DNA from: Lactifluus volemus
Taxonomy: Eukaryota; Basidiomycota; Agaricomycetes; Russulales; Russulaceae
Reading direction: 5' to 3'
NCBI GenBank assembly: GCA_022376515.1
Contig: WTXI01000009.1
Location: 868,001 to 932,000 of the forward strand
DNA length: 64,000 nt
Shown here: positions 1 to 12,138 of the stretch, one piece after another
How the letters are laid out: the number at the start of each line of letters is the position of its first letter
Position numbering within the stretch: position 1 is the stretch's first letter
Notes under the pieces: generated by a model
The model's input: only the letters and a program-made list of their open reading frames with translations
Told to the model about the DNA's origin: nothing
Databases searched by the model: none
Made by a program: the position numbers and the translations under genes

Positions 1-360
1 CTGCTCCAAGGACGCAAACAGGCTATCTTCGCCAGGTGGTTACATGACTTCATTTCGCGGAATGTCAGAGAACTCGAGAGCAGTTTTACGCGACCCCTAC
101 TCGAGCAGTCGAATTTTCGAAAGCAATACATGCAAGCGCTCCAGAATCACATTAAAGACACAGACTGTAGTTTCTGCTCAAGACAGGTTATGGAAGGGGA
201 GTCGTACTTAGGGCAAATACAGGATGAACTAAAATCAGCGCGCGATAAGGTCTGTACAACCGTATTCTCCTCGATTTAATCAAGGCCTCCGGGGGGGTTT
301 ATTGATAACTTTCATACGCCACAGGTACCATTCCATGAACCATTGGTCAGAATGTTGTAG
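1..360 (+). CDS. Dual-BTB family protein, 3' end only (copy A)
   Basis: This is the last part of a dual-BTB gene that begins left of the window. Bases 1-249 align almost base for base with 13862-14113, the end of the second BTB half of the copy at 12139-14207. The encoded segment has the family's C-terminal C-x2-C motif (CSFC, near base 168-180). A GT..AG intron at 250-324 is followed by a micro-exon at 325-360 that adds a short tail starting VPFHEPL and ends at TAG. The copy at 12139-14207 has an equivalent intron and a tail starting VPFHDPL, which supports the model. The array therefore extends past the left edge. Function is inferred only from the family; BTB proteins often act as CUL3 ubiquitin-ligase adaptors. 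Confidence 0.75.
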
Positions 361-1522
361 GATTCAGTGTTCAGTTTCGTACTGTACGCGCCATTCGTGA
401 CGATTTGCTACAAGACTTGTAGGACTTGTTATACTACATGTTGGACTTTTAGCTAGCTCCGGTTCTTCATCGCACGTTCTCCCTCTGCCCTCTTCTGCTG
501 CTTCCCTTGCTCCAGCTTCACGTCTCCCATATAGTATTTCCTCCGCACCCGAGTGCCAGCAAGCTCGCCATCCGGGTTGAAGGCCCTGGGCCACCCGGGC
601 CGATGAGAACGGAAACTGCCGGTCGCATAGCCGGTCGCAAATGCCACGCGTCTCGGGCATGCCTTGCTCCGAGTCCGCGTCGAGATTGAGGTGAGCCACG
701 CTCTCCGCCGCTGGCGATACTACGCTCGGACGCGGCATGGGACGAGACAGCGGAGGGTAGCGCGAATATAGCATGGAGTGCGCTTGAGGGGCTCGCGGGA
801 GTGGAAATCCACTTTCTGACGCTCTAGACGCGTACTTGGGGTTCGCGCTTCGAATATGAACCGCGTTGACGAAGGCGCCGGAGAGGTGTCGTGCCTGTGG
901 AACGATGGGCTAGGTGGGGCGCAAATACCGGCGCTCGAGGAAGGCATGTTCTTCCCGAGTGGGTCGCGATCTCGAAAGCTACGGATGGGGTTGGTCGAGG
1001 CCATCAATCAGTGAATTGTGCTATGGAGTTCGACTGCGGAATATTGAATTGATGAAATGTTACTGCGACGGATTCTGAAAAGGCCGCACGACCGGTACGT
1101 TATTGCCAGACTGAGGCTGGGATAGGATAAAACCTCGTTGATAAGATTCACCCTTTAGGGGTTTACGTAGCCCTTAATGATTGAAGCAAAGTTGCGCAGT
1201 TGACCACGAGGCTTTGCAAAAAATAGGACGAGGCGACCCTTATCGTGAATACCTCGCGCCTACGGCCGCAGCCATGGCCTTTGATTTATCCGTATTCTTA
1301 AATCGCCGCCCTGGCGCAATCCTCGCCAACTACTCTACAGGCCTTTCATACAAAGTTCCCACCTCAACACCCTTCATCTGACAAGCCACTCGACAACCGC
1401 TAACTTTCCATTGTCCCTTTCTTTTTCTTTTTCTTTTCCCCTTCACGACCCCAACGCCGCCCTGGCCGCGGTGGTACAGTATATATACACACGGATTCAC
1501 TACCCCAACTAGTGTAAGAAGG
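361..1522. other. Intergenic region, no convincing gene
   Basis: About 1.2 kb separates the BTB fragment from the gene at 1523. Open frames here are short, overlap one another on both strands and show no recognisable motif. The right end holds the promoter-like sequence listed separately. Confidence 0.5.
1415..1522 (+). promoter_or_regulatory. Pyrimidine tract and TATA-like box before the 1523 gene
   Basis: A run of T/C (about 1417-1442, ttcttttt repeats) is followed by a TATA-like stretch (tatatatac, about 1480-1488) some 35-40 bases before the ATG at 1523. CT-rich tracts near transcription starts are common in fungal promoters. The role is inferred from position. Confidence 0.4.
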
Positions 1523-4005
1523 ATGCCTAGACGCGACAAGTCGCCGCCGCCACCAGATAACGAGCCAAAATATCTGGTGGTGGTCCATCCATATCCACTC
1601 AACGCCAACTTGGACATACCGGCGGATCGCCGTGCGCTCGCGCTCTGGCTAGCGTGTTGCACGGGCCAAAAATATTTGCTGGCCATGTTCCACAAACCGA
1701 GTGTGAGTCTTTTCTTGTTCCCCATCCAACCGAGTACGCCCAGATTTGACCATAATTTGGTCTTTCAGTCTCCAGGAATGGTGATTATCGAAGTGGATTG
1801 CGAATTCAAACGGTTCGACGATCTATTGGGAAAACATTACTGGTCAAAGATGTTGGTTAACCTGGACAGCGACGAGGAGGACAAGTCATCCGAAGTATTT
1901 TATTGTAATCTCGAAACTGGCCGTGACGTAGAGAAGAAAAGTAGGTTCAGCAGTGGCGATGAAGTCACAAATTGTGTTACTCATACACTTTCAGGTTGGA
2001 AGCGCATATGGGTCGAGGAACATTGGTTTACGGGTTGGAGGCCTGACAACACGTAAGCATTATCGAAATTATGGTGTATTTTAAAAAGTTCACAAAGTCT
2101 TCCAGCCGGTTCAAGTACCCATACCCCAAAACTACGTATTGCGACGTGCCCCCCGAGTCCAAGACAGGCGAGCCCTTGTGTCGCCCTCTTTCGCAAAATG
2201 GAGTTTCGCCTAAACCAATAGGTATTCACTACTCGTACCGCGCTCGGTCTCATTTCCGTTCTAACTTGATCTCGCTGCTGCAGTTGGGTCGATGGAACGG
2301 ATTACGCCAGCTGGAAACGGCAATACTCTCCCGGGTACAAGTACAAGTACGTCATCGTCCAAGGGAAGGGGAACGGACGACGTGGTGTCGACGAGCTCCA
2401 ACTCTAGAGATGCTCGGTCGCCACCGCCTCCGCCTGCTGAATCCGCTGTTCAAGTCGTGTCTCCAACGCGAGACAATTACCGCACCAACCAGGATACCCG
2501 TGCGTTTTTATCTGCTGTATGGTCATATCACCGGACGTGAAGCTCAGCTTGCCGCTTTCCAGGGAGACGCGGAGTTCCTCCTACTGGCCCGCTGTTGTCT
2601 TCTGCGGCCATACGATCCAGTGCGTTATCGGCAACCTCTGCGCCTGCCGTACCACCTGGCCTCCCACCACTACCACTACCGCCACCCCGGGCTCTAGTTC
2701 CACTGCCAGACCCACCACAGACCCCGAACCTGTCGCCACCTCGGGTCCCAGTACCATCTCCGCGTCAACCGTCTTCGGTCCCACTGCCACCTCGGGCCCC
2801 AGTACCACTTCCGCGCCAACCATCCCCGGACCTACCACGACCCCCGAGTCACTCACTACCTCTGGGTCCATCACCGGCATCGGGCCCGCCGCCACCACCT
2901 CTTGGCATACAATCGCCACAATCGCCCCTAGTCCTCGGCCTCACGCAACCGACCCCGCAAATCGGCGAGTACGAACACTTCAGCTGGAGTGAGGCTATAG
3001 AACTTGAAGAGGACGCGGACGACAGCCAGATCTATCCAGACTACGCTGAAGGAGACAAGCGGGGATATTCGACTTTACTAGTCGACTGTGCGCCGAGGGT
3101 CAGCAGCAACACATCACGTGACTTCTCCACGAGCAGGAAGAGTGCTTTGGATGAGGACCAAAAAACTTCCCGCGACCAGTCTTTACCCCTTATGAATGGA
3201 TCCGAGAGAGGGAGGAGCAGCAGCAGCAACAGCAACAGCAGCAGCAGTACTAGTAACGACTCTGACAACAACAGGGCCGACGATAGCAGTGCATCCACTC
3301 TAGGTGTGTATTTCACTAATGGGAAACCCGTCATTTATCTGATTCCGATGCGACGCCTCCACAGACGAGTGCGAGGGCACAACAAGTCCCGATACTCCCT
3401 CTAGCCCCCCCTTGGATGAAAAAAGAGGAAGAAGACGAGACAGAGGCTCATCGCACAGAGGCGCAAATGCACCCACCGCTGCCCGCGCCACCAAGGCTAA
3501 AAACACCGTCTCCTGTGGTAATGGAACTGTGTCATCCGTGCAGCCCCCGGATCTGTCTGCAAATGACACACTCAACACAATGCATGGGTGCAAACCCATT
3601 CCTCCCGAAGTCGTATTGGCACAGGGAGGCTTCCCCATATACGATGATGACTGGGGAGATCCCATTGCAGCATCTCAAAAAAGGTTTGCTGCTGAAAAAG
3701 CGGAAAAAGCTGCAGCTAAAGCGGAGAGGAGGAAAAATAGGCAGAAGGAGCGTGGGTCGGAGGGGAAAGGGTCACGCGGGCGATGTAGGAACAGAGGAGG
3801 TGAGAACTCTGCTGTGGTCGACTCGGATACGGATTCGGAATCGAGTGCTGCCAGTGCTGGGGCTACTGGTGCGGCTTCGGCTGCGAGCGGCTTGTCAGGT
3901 GGTATATCCTCACGCCAACTGCCGCCCATACAGCTGACTGTGGGGGTTGCTGAGTGTCCGCAGGATAAGCCTGAAAGGTGGGCCGAAGAGGATGTGGAGT
4001 GGTGA
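1523..4005 (+). CDS. Protein of unknown function with Pro-rich linker and acidic tail, 7 exons
   Basis: A seven-exon model keeps phase throughout: 1523-1702, 1769-1940, 1995-2052, 2106-2221, 2284-2499, 2548-3303 and 3365-4005, giving about 712 residues. The first ~150 residues look folded (YLVVVHPYPLNANLDIPADR, then an aromatic-rich stretch with WKRIWVEEHW). A long disordered part follows: Ser/Thr, a Pro/Leu/Val linker of repeated 'PLPPRAPVP'-like units around residues 230-330, and a Ser/Asn run encoded by agc/aac repeats at 3211-3250. After a conserved-looking patch (GGFPIYDDDWGDPIAASQKR) comes an Ala/Lys/Glu-rich helix with a basic end, and the protein ends acidic (RWAEEDVEW). I do not recognise the family. 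The short introns (48-66 nt) are typical of basidiomycetes. Confidence 0.7.
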
Positions 4006-4838
4006 AGGAAGTGGGAGGGTTTTTGGGAGATTGATGGTGTGGATGGTGAGGCCACAAATAGGAGAGGTCGTAGCGAGCCCATTTATTGCAGTCTTTTTTT
4101 TTGTGTTGCATTTCTTATATAGTATCACACAAATCAAGACAAATGTCGTGTTTTGAGTTGGTAGGAAACCTGACTCCGCTGCGGCCTGAGTGCGGCGTTC
4201 ATGGCCCATGGGCCACTGGCTAAAGCAAGTCCACAAAGCACACCAAATCTAATTGACAATGGACGTTTGCAAGGTATATCATATGTAGAACTCCCTTGAC
4301 TGTGAGTGACTCAGACGAACAGCTTATGATCCACGACTTTCAAAGATGGACATCTTTCCTCCGAGCTCAGATTTTAGGCAAACTTGTATTGTGTCGAGTT
4401 GCCGCCTACGGTACTAGTTAGCTCTTATTTGAAGTCGAGGAAAGCAATCCTCATCAAAGTCACTCGGGCGGACAGAAGAATCCTCCACGTCTCTTCATGG
4501 CGGCACTACAGTAGCTACATTTCGTGAGTCTTTGTGGACACGTGTATAATTCCGAATGCTACTGGTGATATCACATCAGTGATAACCCCGGGGTATACAG
4601 AAATCGGATTTCAGTACAGTATTCATACTCGACACCGCATCTTACAAGTACGCGGAACCATATGATAAAGACACATAAACGGGACAGAACATCGTGTAGA
4701 AGGACTTGCTGAGACGCCGCATATTACTTGGGCAGTAGTTGTTAGAGAGCAAGAAGCACGGGTAAAGGTGATAACATAAAGGTTTTTGCAGCCGAGAGTT
4801 ATATTGATGCGCACGCGCGGTTACGTGCCAGTCGTCCC
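4006..4838. other. Convergent intergenic region
   Basis: This 0.8-kb stretch lies between the 3' ends of the convergent genes 1523-4005 (+) and 4839-6400 (-). I see no coding signal beyond short chance frames. Confidence 0.45.
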
Positions 4839-6400
4839 CTACTTTGCGAGTTGGATGTTGAATGTACTGCCATCTTCTGCGACGTTATTCATTGGCCACT
4901 CATTTCGGCATAGATACGACATCTCGAGACCATCCTCTTCCGTCCACAGTGTTAAAGTGGCACTAGAGTATCAAATCGGGTCAGCTCGTGGGGGTGGTGA
5001 AAGCAGGACCCCAAAGGACCAGCCAGAACAAGTAAACGTACCCTTCTGGATCGAGGTCGAATGCGGCACACGCGCTGGTGAGGACGCGGCCGACGGAATG
5101 AGTCCCTTTGACTCTGAATTTATTTTCCTTCTCGGTTGGTGGGTGCCGGATCGTAATCAGCATTTTGTTGCTGGGCGGCGCTTTGCTGGGAGCCTGAGTA
5201 GGAGACACCGGCGGTTTGAGTTGCGGCTTGAACTTCGGATGAGCGACAGGGACTATTCATGAATGCACAATGTCAGTCTTTAACGAATGGAGTGATTAAC
5301 TGGACGAACTGTCGTGTTCGGCATCCTTAGGTGGAGCAGGATTAGACGCCGTCTCTGGTGGAATGTTGGCATTAGTGCTTGCTCGAGCGGTCAGATAGGG
5401 TAGAGGAACTAACTCTCTGGGCTCGGAGAAACCTCTGAGGGAGCTTGCGCGGGGTTTTGTGTAAGTGATTTGGCCTCGTTCTCCTCATCGGAGGGCGCAG
5501 GTGGCGGGATAGGTGCGACAGGCTTGGCCAAGACCAACTTGGCCTTGGGTGAAAATAGCCTGTGAGGGCGGATGACCCTTTGTGGGGAAGCAGCAGGTGT
5601 AGAGCGTTTAGGCGGCGAAGGGACGATCGAAAATGACGGTTCAATTTTGATGTTTCGCGATATGTATGAAGCCGGCAACCTCGCGATGTTGGGCCCTTCA
5701 GCAGACCCCTCCTCCTCATCGTGTTCACCATCGGATTCGACCCACGCACGCGACTTGCCCTTCCCCTTCCGTACAGCAGGAGTAAGATCGAAGTCGTCAT
5801 CGTAAGACCCGAGCTCTTCGTCGCCCAAGTCATCGGTCGGCAAGCTGTCCCGGACGTCGTCATAGCTGGTAGTAGGGCCACTGACAGTCTGGATGATCTC
5901 GCTAGGCAACCTGGAAGTGGCTTTTTGCGCCCGCCTAGGGGTGACAGAAGCTTTCCTCCGGGTGTGGGTGGTCCCACTGTCTTCTCCACCTCGAGTTTCT
6001 GGTGCATATATAAGCAGAATTTCTGAGGAAAGAGAAGTAGAGCTCACCATCACCTCGGGGAGGAGCCAGATCCACACTCTTTACAGAAACGGAGCTCACA
6101 GTGGACGCGATTGCTTCCCATGCATCTGAATGAATTTCCACTGCGGTGTCCTGGCAAACATTGAGATCGCTAGTTTCAAAGACGATGGTTGAACCGAGTG
6201 CAAGGCCGAAAACTGAGTGGGTAGTTGCCAGTAGCTCCTAGATATGGTCAACGAATGTAAGACTGATTCCAGAGGGTTGATCATACTTTATACGTTTTAG
6301 GTAGAAGGACAAGAACGTGTCTAGGCCCATATCGTAGGACTAGGACGTCAGTATCGCTCTCCTGGGTTGTGTTGGGGAACAGTTTTGATTCTACGATCAT
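4839..6400 (-). CDS. Unknown protein with two possible ubiquitin-like (beta-grasp) ends
   Basis: Six exons keep phase: 6400-6287, 6237-6048, 5998-5414, 5354-5301, 5252-5042 and 4962-4839, giving about 425 residues. The start is the ATG at 6400; the frame then runs through DTDVLVLRYGPRHVLVLLPK without interruption. Residues ~15-95 form an alternating hydrophobic segment (VLVLLP, GSTIVFETSDL, AVEIHSDAWEAI). The middle (~100-300) is disordered, with acidic DDDF and EEE patches and many Ser/Pro. The end (~335-425) reads like a ubiquitin-like fold: MLITIRHP, KFRVKGTHSVGRVL, then TLTLWTEEDGLEM and FNIQLAK. Introns are 48-79 nt; the 5355-5413 intron has a clear CTAAT branch-point match. The fold call is inference from strand/helix pattern and I do not know a named family. 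Confidence 0.65.
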
Positions 6401-6539
6401 GACGCGGTTGGTTGACAATGCCAGTGCCAGTCGTGGTCTTCTTCCGTTTCCGAAACCCCGAGATGCCCACGGTCACGTGCCGAACTGCAACATGCACGAT
6501 CCAGTGTCGCCGCATGTCGTCACCCTTGCATCCATGGCT

Positions 6540-8191
6540 CAGCGGGATGTATGTATCTTCCAGCAATTTATTCAACGAACCCCACGCAGATGTCATTCTC
6601 CGTTCTTGTGATCCCCAGGATTTTCGAGTGCTAAGACTATATATCATCAAGAGCTCTCCCGTGCTCAGAGGGCTGATGGAAGCCACCACTATTAAAGATC
6701 TAAAAGACAAGTTTGACGTGATGACAGGCTGTCCTCTTTATGAGCTATGGAAATTTCATCCAGCCGCCAGAGGTCATCTTGCTTCGGACCTCAATGTCTT
6801 TAGAGCATCTGCATCTTGTATCTCCTTCCAGTTGGCTTGATCGCACATTGAAGCCATAATCCTCACACCGTCTTCCTTCGACATGATTGCATTCCAGAGG
6901 GCCAGGGCGTATCATATCGGGACCGAAGGTTCTGGCTCTATTCAATGCATTGTTGCCGTCTTGACCACACCTACAGGTTACTCGTCTCGGCATGTGGTGT
7001 GCCTACCTTGCGTGACTATAACCGGATGATACGTTACACACTTTTTGGACGAATTTGAACCACGTTGTCAACGGTTGTTTCGAAAAGATAAAGTGTCGCA
7101 GATACGTCATGAAGAGACTGAAACAGTTCTGCAGGCCGAATCGGCTCTCGGTATCTTGTGGGTGGAAAGACACTCCCAAGGTCATATTGCCTCAAGAGAT
7201 TCGTCATCTCCGCCAGGATGTCTGGACACAAGTGAGGCAGATGTCATCCTTCAGTTGTCAGATCACGTCAATTTCCGCGTCCACAAGTTAATACTAGTCT
7301 CTTCGTCACAATTCTGCAAGGGGATGTTTTCTCTCCCTCAACCTCCAGATGGCGAAGTTATGGATGGACTCCCTGTGGTGCACGTATCGGAGGATGCGGA
7401 ATTAATGTAAGCTCGCATTACGGCCTTGTATCTTAATCCTTCCTGGATACCTCTCTCGTACGATGAAACTCTAGCTCTGCTGGCTGCAGCATAAACTTAC
7501 GACTTGTTGTCCGTCGTATCCACCATCCGTGCCGAACTCAGCCACAAGATGCCAGTTGGGCCCCAGCAAGTAACCACAGACTCATTCCCGAGATAGAAAA
7601 TGCCGCTCGTCGCACACTAGATTTCCGTATGACGTTCGAGTATCTCGGGGAACAACTGGAACTGTTCGAAGGTTGGGCGCTGGGAGACCTTGCCCGCTTT
7701 CGCAGGCACTGTAGGGATAACCTTGTCTCATGCCTCGAATCGTTCCGAGATGTTTTTGGCCCTTCGAAATTTTGGGTTGGTTGTGTCGAATTGACGGCTA
7801 AGGAAAAAAAAGGTAGAGAACTCAGTCAATCCACTCTTCCGTTGTGGTTGCGTGGCCTTTTGTCTCAAAAAATTGGAGAGCTAAATGAGGGCTTCACTAA
7901 CGCGCTCACGAAACCCTCGAGTATTCGTGAAGAATGCCTAACAGCTCTTCAGAATCATGCCGTTCGGAGAGACTGCATGCCCTGCTTGAAGGTGCATGCT
8001 CGGGAAGGAAAAAGATATTACGAAGGGTTAGTTGAAGCATTGGAAGAGGCACGGAATATTCGAATGCCACAGTCACTGTTGAGCTCGTTCGGTGTCCGGA
8101 GTTGGGATGTATCTATTGGTAAGCATCTCCTCTGGTTTAGGCCAAGGGTCAACTAAGCCTGGTCTTAGGAGTTGATGATCCTGGCGTCTGA
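6540..8191 (+). pseudogene. Decayed dual-BTB gene (copy B)
   Basis: This is a broken relative of the neighbouring gene at 9067-11207. The first BTB half starts well (DVILRSCDPQDFRV, about 6590) but most of the BTB core is deleted, so that segment joins directly to the 'DKFDVMTG..LYELWK' region near 6700. Further lesions follow: the donor of the central intron reads AG|AT instead of AG|GT (about 7090), the second BTB frame stops at 7410 after EDAELM, there is a TAA in the 'ALLAAA' segment (about 7491), and a deletion near 7550. The last part, 7629-8156, is open and ends with the family's GVRSWD segment. Multiple independent lesions make a working protein very unlikely. Confidence 0.8.
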
Positions 8192-9066
8192 TTCTGGTGT
8201 CTGATGGAAACATTCCCAGGAGCGCTGGAGATTCAAGTCAAAGCCCCACGTAATATGGTGTGGTGTAACTGTTATATGGTCGACCTTTATCTTCACTCTC
8301 AGGAAAACTCTAACCTGACAAATAAGTAAATTATAAGTGCATGCCATAATACAGTATTCCTGCCCTCGGAGGTGCTGCGATGCTCCGGAACCGCTGTGCT
8401 CCCTCAATCTAACAATTGTGTTCGGAGGCCTACTTCATGCCTCATACCTTGACACTTTGGCCTGACTCACGTGCTGGTCTGATGCCAAGCTATTTAGATG
8501 CTACTGTAAGTTAGAAGAGTATTTCGCTGTGGGATCGCGTGTCCCACGTTTAACGTTCACCTCTCGAATATATAGGCACCTTCCGTACGGCATATCCAAA
8601 AGGTGGGACCAGTGTACGTCGATAACAGCGGATCGACTTCAATTGGGCTGTGACACTTCGAAATTGTATATTTGCCTTACAGGATGACGAACAGCATACA
8701 GTATATAGTAGCTCGAGCGATCTCTTTTCGCGTTCCTTGCTAGTCACGTGGCTACTTTCTCTCTTTTTCATACATCATCAACATTAATAGTACATCCTCA
8801 GGAATGCAACTAACAGGCGGGCTTATGCGCTCTGTACTGCTCAAGGCACAATCGTAGGGGATGCAACATGACGCGGCCAGCCGCAGGGCCTGCGTGGTCC
8901 AATACATCCGTAATAAACCGCGTAGCGCCTGTCCTAAGCGCCAATATGAATACTTCTCTCGTGAATCCTCGTGTTTGAATGCCCTTAACCCTGGTCTCTT
9001 GTAGCATTTATTTCAAACTCGACCTTAACCCTGGCCTGCCCAGTTGTCGCGGATATTGTCTACCCC
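8192..9066. other. Intergenic spacer between BTB copies
   Basis: Roughly 0.9 kb with no supported gene. The short frames on either strand lack family motifs and are not alignable by eye with the dual-BTB copies. Confidence 0.4.
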
Positions 9067-11207
9067 ATGGCTACTACTTTATCCCCAGATTCTGACGTGA
9101 CCTCACATCATCCTCAGTGGGATGGATCCCGTACCAAGCTATTCGACGATCGCGACACATTTATCATTCTCCGTTCTTGCGATGCCCAGGATTTTCGAGT
9201 GCCAAGGGTGTATATCCTCATGAGCTCCCCTGTACTCAAAGGGCTGGTACAAGCCGCCACATCCAATCCTTCGGATGTCGCTGTCATTCCCGATGCAAGG
9301 GCCCCACTTCCACTTGTGAAAATGTCGGATAGAGGCACGATAGTTGCCTTCCTACTTACCTTCATACTTCCCATATCACCCACTCTTCCCCCAACTGACC
9401 AAGGAATCATGGAGCTCTTATCCGTGGCTCAAAAGTATGAGATGAGCTATGTGTTGACTCACATTCGGGGAAGCATATCCCTACGGGATCCGCCCTTCAT
9501 CCGCCACGAGAATGCCCTACAGGTTTATTCCCTTGCTCAGCAATACGGACTTCGCTACGAGGCGGCTCGAGCAGCACGCATCACGATTCAATTCTCTTTG
9601 ACAATTGAGAATCTGGTGGATAAGCTCGACGGAGTTACCGGTTCTTCTCTTCGTGAACTGCAGAAATATCACCAGGATGTCCGAAACCATCTCGCCATTG
9701 ATCTTGATGCCTTCAGAACATCCGATGCCAGCGTCGTGCTGAAAGACGTAGATTGTCTCTCGATCGCCCCTTCTGGCATACCCAGTTGGCTTGATGACTA
9801 CATTGTGGCCATAATCAATACACCGTTGTCTTTCGACCCAATTATATTCCAGAAGGCCTTGGCGTCCCATGTCGGGACCGAAACGCAGGGTTCTAATCCG
9901 GATGCTGTTCATGGCCCTACGTATGTCTAAATGTCAACATTGCAAAGACATACCGGGTGAGACGTTACGCGCGTTTTGGGCTGATTTAACCACCGCCGTC
10001 AACGGTTGTTTGAAAAAGGTAAATGGCTGCAGATTCTACATTGCGTCATGACAAGACTGGAGTATTTTCTGCAGGCCGAGTCGGATCTCAGCGTCCTGGG
10101 GGGGGAAATGAATTCCCAAAACCAGATTACGTCACCAAGTGATGCCCCACCTCTGCCAGAATGCCTGGACATGAGCGAGGCAGATGTCATCATTCAGTCG
10201 TCCGATCATGCTAATTTCCGCGTCCACAAGGCAATACTAACCTCCTCGTCACAACTCTTCAAGGATATGTTTTCTCTCCCACAACCTCCAGACGGTGAAG
10301 CTATAGATGGGCTCCCTGTGATACACCTACCCGAGAATGCGGAATTGATACGAGCTCTCATCACGATGCTGTATCCTATTCCCTCACAGATACCCATTTC
10401 CTATGATGACACTCTAGCTCTGCTGGCTGCAGCCCAGAAATACAACATGTACGCCGTCGGATTCTCCATTCGCGCCGAACTCAGCTACAAGAAGCTTCCT
10501 GTGCTTGTTGGACTCCAAGCCTTCCGCGCATATGCAATTGCAAGTAGCCACAGACTCATTCCAGAAATGAGCAGTGCTGCTCGTCACACTCTAGATTCCC
10601 CTATGACGTTCGAGTATCTTGGAGAACAACTGGACTTGTTTGAAGGTTGGGCACTGCGGGACCTCGCCCGCTTTCGCAGGCTCTGTAGAGACAACCTCGT
10701 CTCATGCTTCGAGTCGTTCCTGGATGCCCGTAGCGGCCCCTCGAAAATTTGGGTTGGTTGTGACAAGTTAGAGGTTCCACGTGATGCTTTGCCTTCACAG
10801 TCCCGTGGGCGACCCAAAGAAAACAAGGGTAAACAAGACGGGCCCACCCTTCCATCATGGTTACGAGGCCTTTTTTCACGACAAACCGAAGAGCTTATGC
10901 AGGGCTTCACTAATGCACTTGCCAAGCCTTCGAGTATTCGTGAAGAATACCTGATGGCTTTTCAGGCTCATACCGATTCGGGCGGCCTTGCCAGCGGCTG
11001 CTCCCTCTGCTTAGAGGTACATGCTCGAGAAGGAAGCAAGTATTCTGAGGGATTAGTCGAAGAACTGGAGAAAGCGAGGAATGTCCGAATGCCGCCTTCA
11101 CTTTTGAGCCCATTTGGCGTCCGTAGTTGGGACCCATCCACAGGTAAGCGTCCATTTAAGTTTGAACCAACAGCTAACCAACTTCGGGCTCAGAAATTGA
11201 CATCTAG
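9067..11207 (+). CDS. Dual-BTB domain protein (copy C), probable frameshift in first half
   Basis: The first half (9067 to about 10018) carries a BTB-like start (DTFIILRSCDAQDFRVPRVY), the LLSVAQKYEM helix and a long helical region. The second half (10075 onward, after the intron 10019-10074) restarts with AESDL and has a canonical BTB (ADVIIQSSDHANFRVHKAIL, MFSLPQPPDGE). The C-terminal CSLC motif is near residue 640. An intron at 11144-11193 leads to a tiny last exon ending in EIDI. Oddity: the first-half frame hits TAA at 9928-9930, while its conserved CQHC..FW motif lies one frame over (about 9928-9990), so a 1-nt shift between ~9905 and 9930 is needed. Either this is a recent pseudogene or a base error. 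Proposed role, by family only: CUL3 ligase substrate adaptor. Confidence 0.7.
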
Positions 11208-12138
11208 CCACGACAATATACCCGAAAGCGCCGGAGATTGTGATTATGCTCCAGGCCTCGGTGACTCAACTCTGCATCCTTTGCCTACTCTTCGGAGATG
11301 CTCTCGGGACCACTTCCCTATGCCCAGCGCTTTGTACTTATGTCTCATTCCGCCTTATGCCGTATCGCGGTGCTGTACTCTTCGTTACCATGTCTATTTT
11401 CTCTCTGTACCAATACGTTTTGTGGGGATTTGATTGTTCTCTTCACGACTTGGCCATGTCAGCTCCAGCTTTCTGTATTTCCCCCTTTACCTATAGTATT
11501 CATACCCAGTCACTGGGTTCACGGTGTTTCAAACCTCTGTTCCTTCGAGTCCTCGAATTACTTTTGTCAGGTCTCATCTTACGTTACCATGTCTTGTCCC
11601 ATCATTGCTACCATAGTCCTATCGTCACTAAAACCCGTATCGCCGTGTGATCTATCCTCTCGTTTTCCTCTCTAACTGTACAGTGTATCTGCCGCTTGAC
11701 TTAGCTAAGTCAAGCCGGTTCAGATGAGTCATTGCGGCCACACCCTCCAGTCCAATGGCCTCCAGCCGGAGCGGTACTCACATAATACAGGGCCAAGGCC
11801 TACGGAACAAGGTAAGATGATCACGGCGGACATAGCCTAAGACTTACAGTACCACTGGCAAGCAGTCTTTATAATAAATACCCGCGGATTGGGATGCTCG
11901 AAATTTCTGCCCACAATACCCGCGGTCCACGGATCTGGGAAACCCGGGGAAGTCCCTGCCTGTGCGGCATTTACCGGCGGAGAAAAGTCGCACCTCAGCG
12001 CGGTAAATACGAAACTTAAGAGTTATCTTATCGGAGCCTTCGGCGTGGCACGTTCAGGTGCTTGTATTGCACTTTACATGCAGCGCCACACACCTGTGGA
12101 CACCTCCACGCCAGCTCTGAGCTTCAGTGTCATTTACC
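11208..12138. other. Intergenic spacer
   Basis: About 0.9 kb. Two overlapping + frames (11240-11675) are rich in Cys, Leu and Phe but share no motif with the family and do not line up with each other as exons. I see no supported gene; the right end should contain the promoter of the copy at 12139. Confidence 0.4.

Noticed and set aside
2581..2919. Long minus-strand frame rich in Val/Gly/Pro
   Set aside because: It is the antisense of the Pro-rich exon 2548-3303 of the 1523-4005 gene, whose exons keep phase.
11240..11675. Two overlapping Cys/Phe/Leu-rich frames between BTB copies C and D
   Set aside because: No start context, splice support or similarity to anything in the window.
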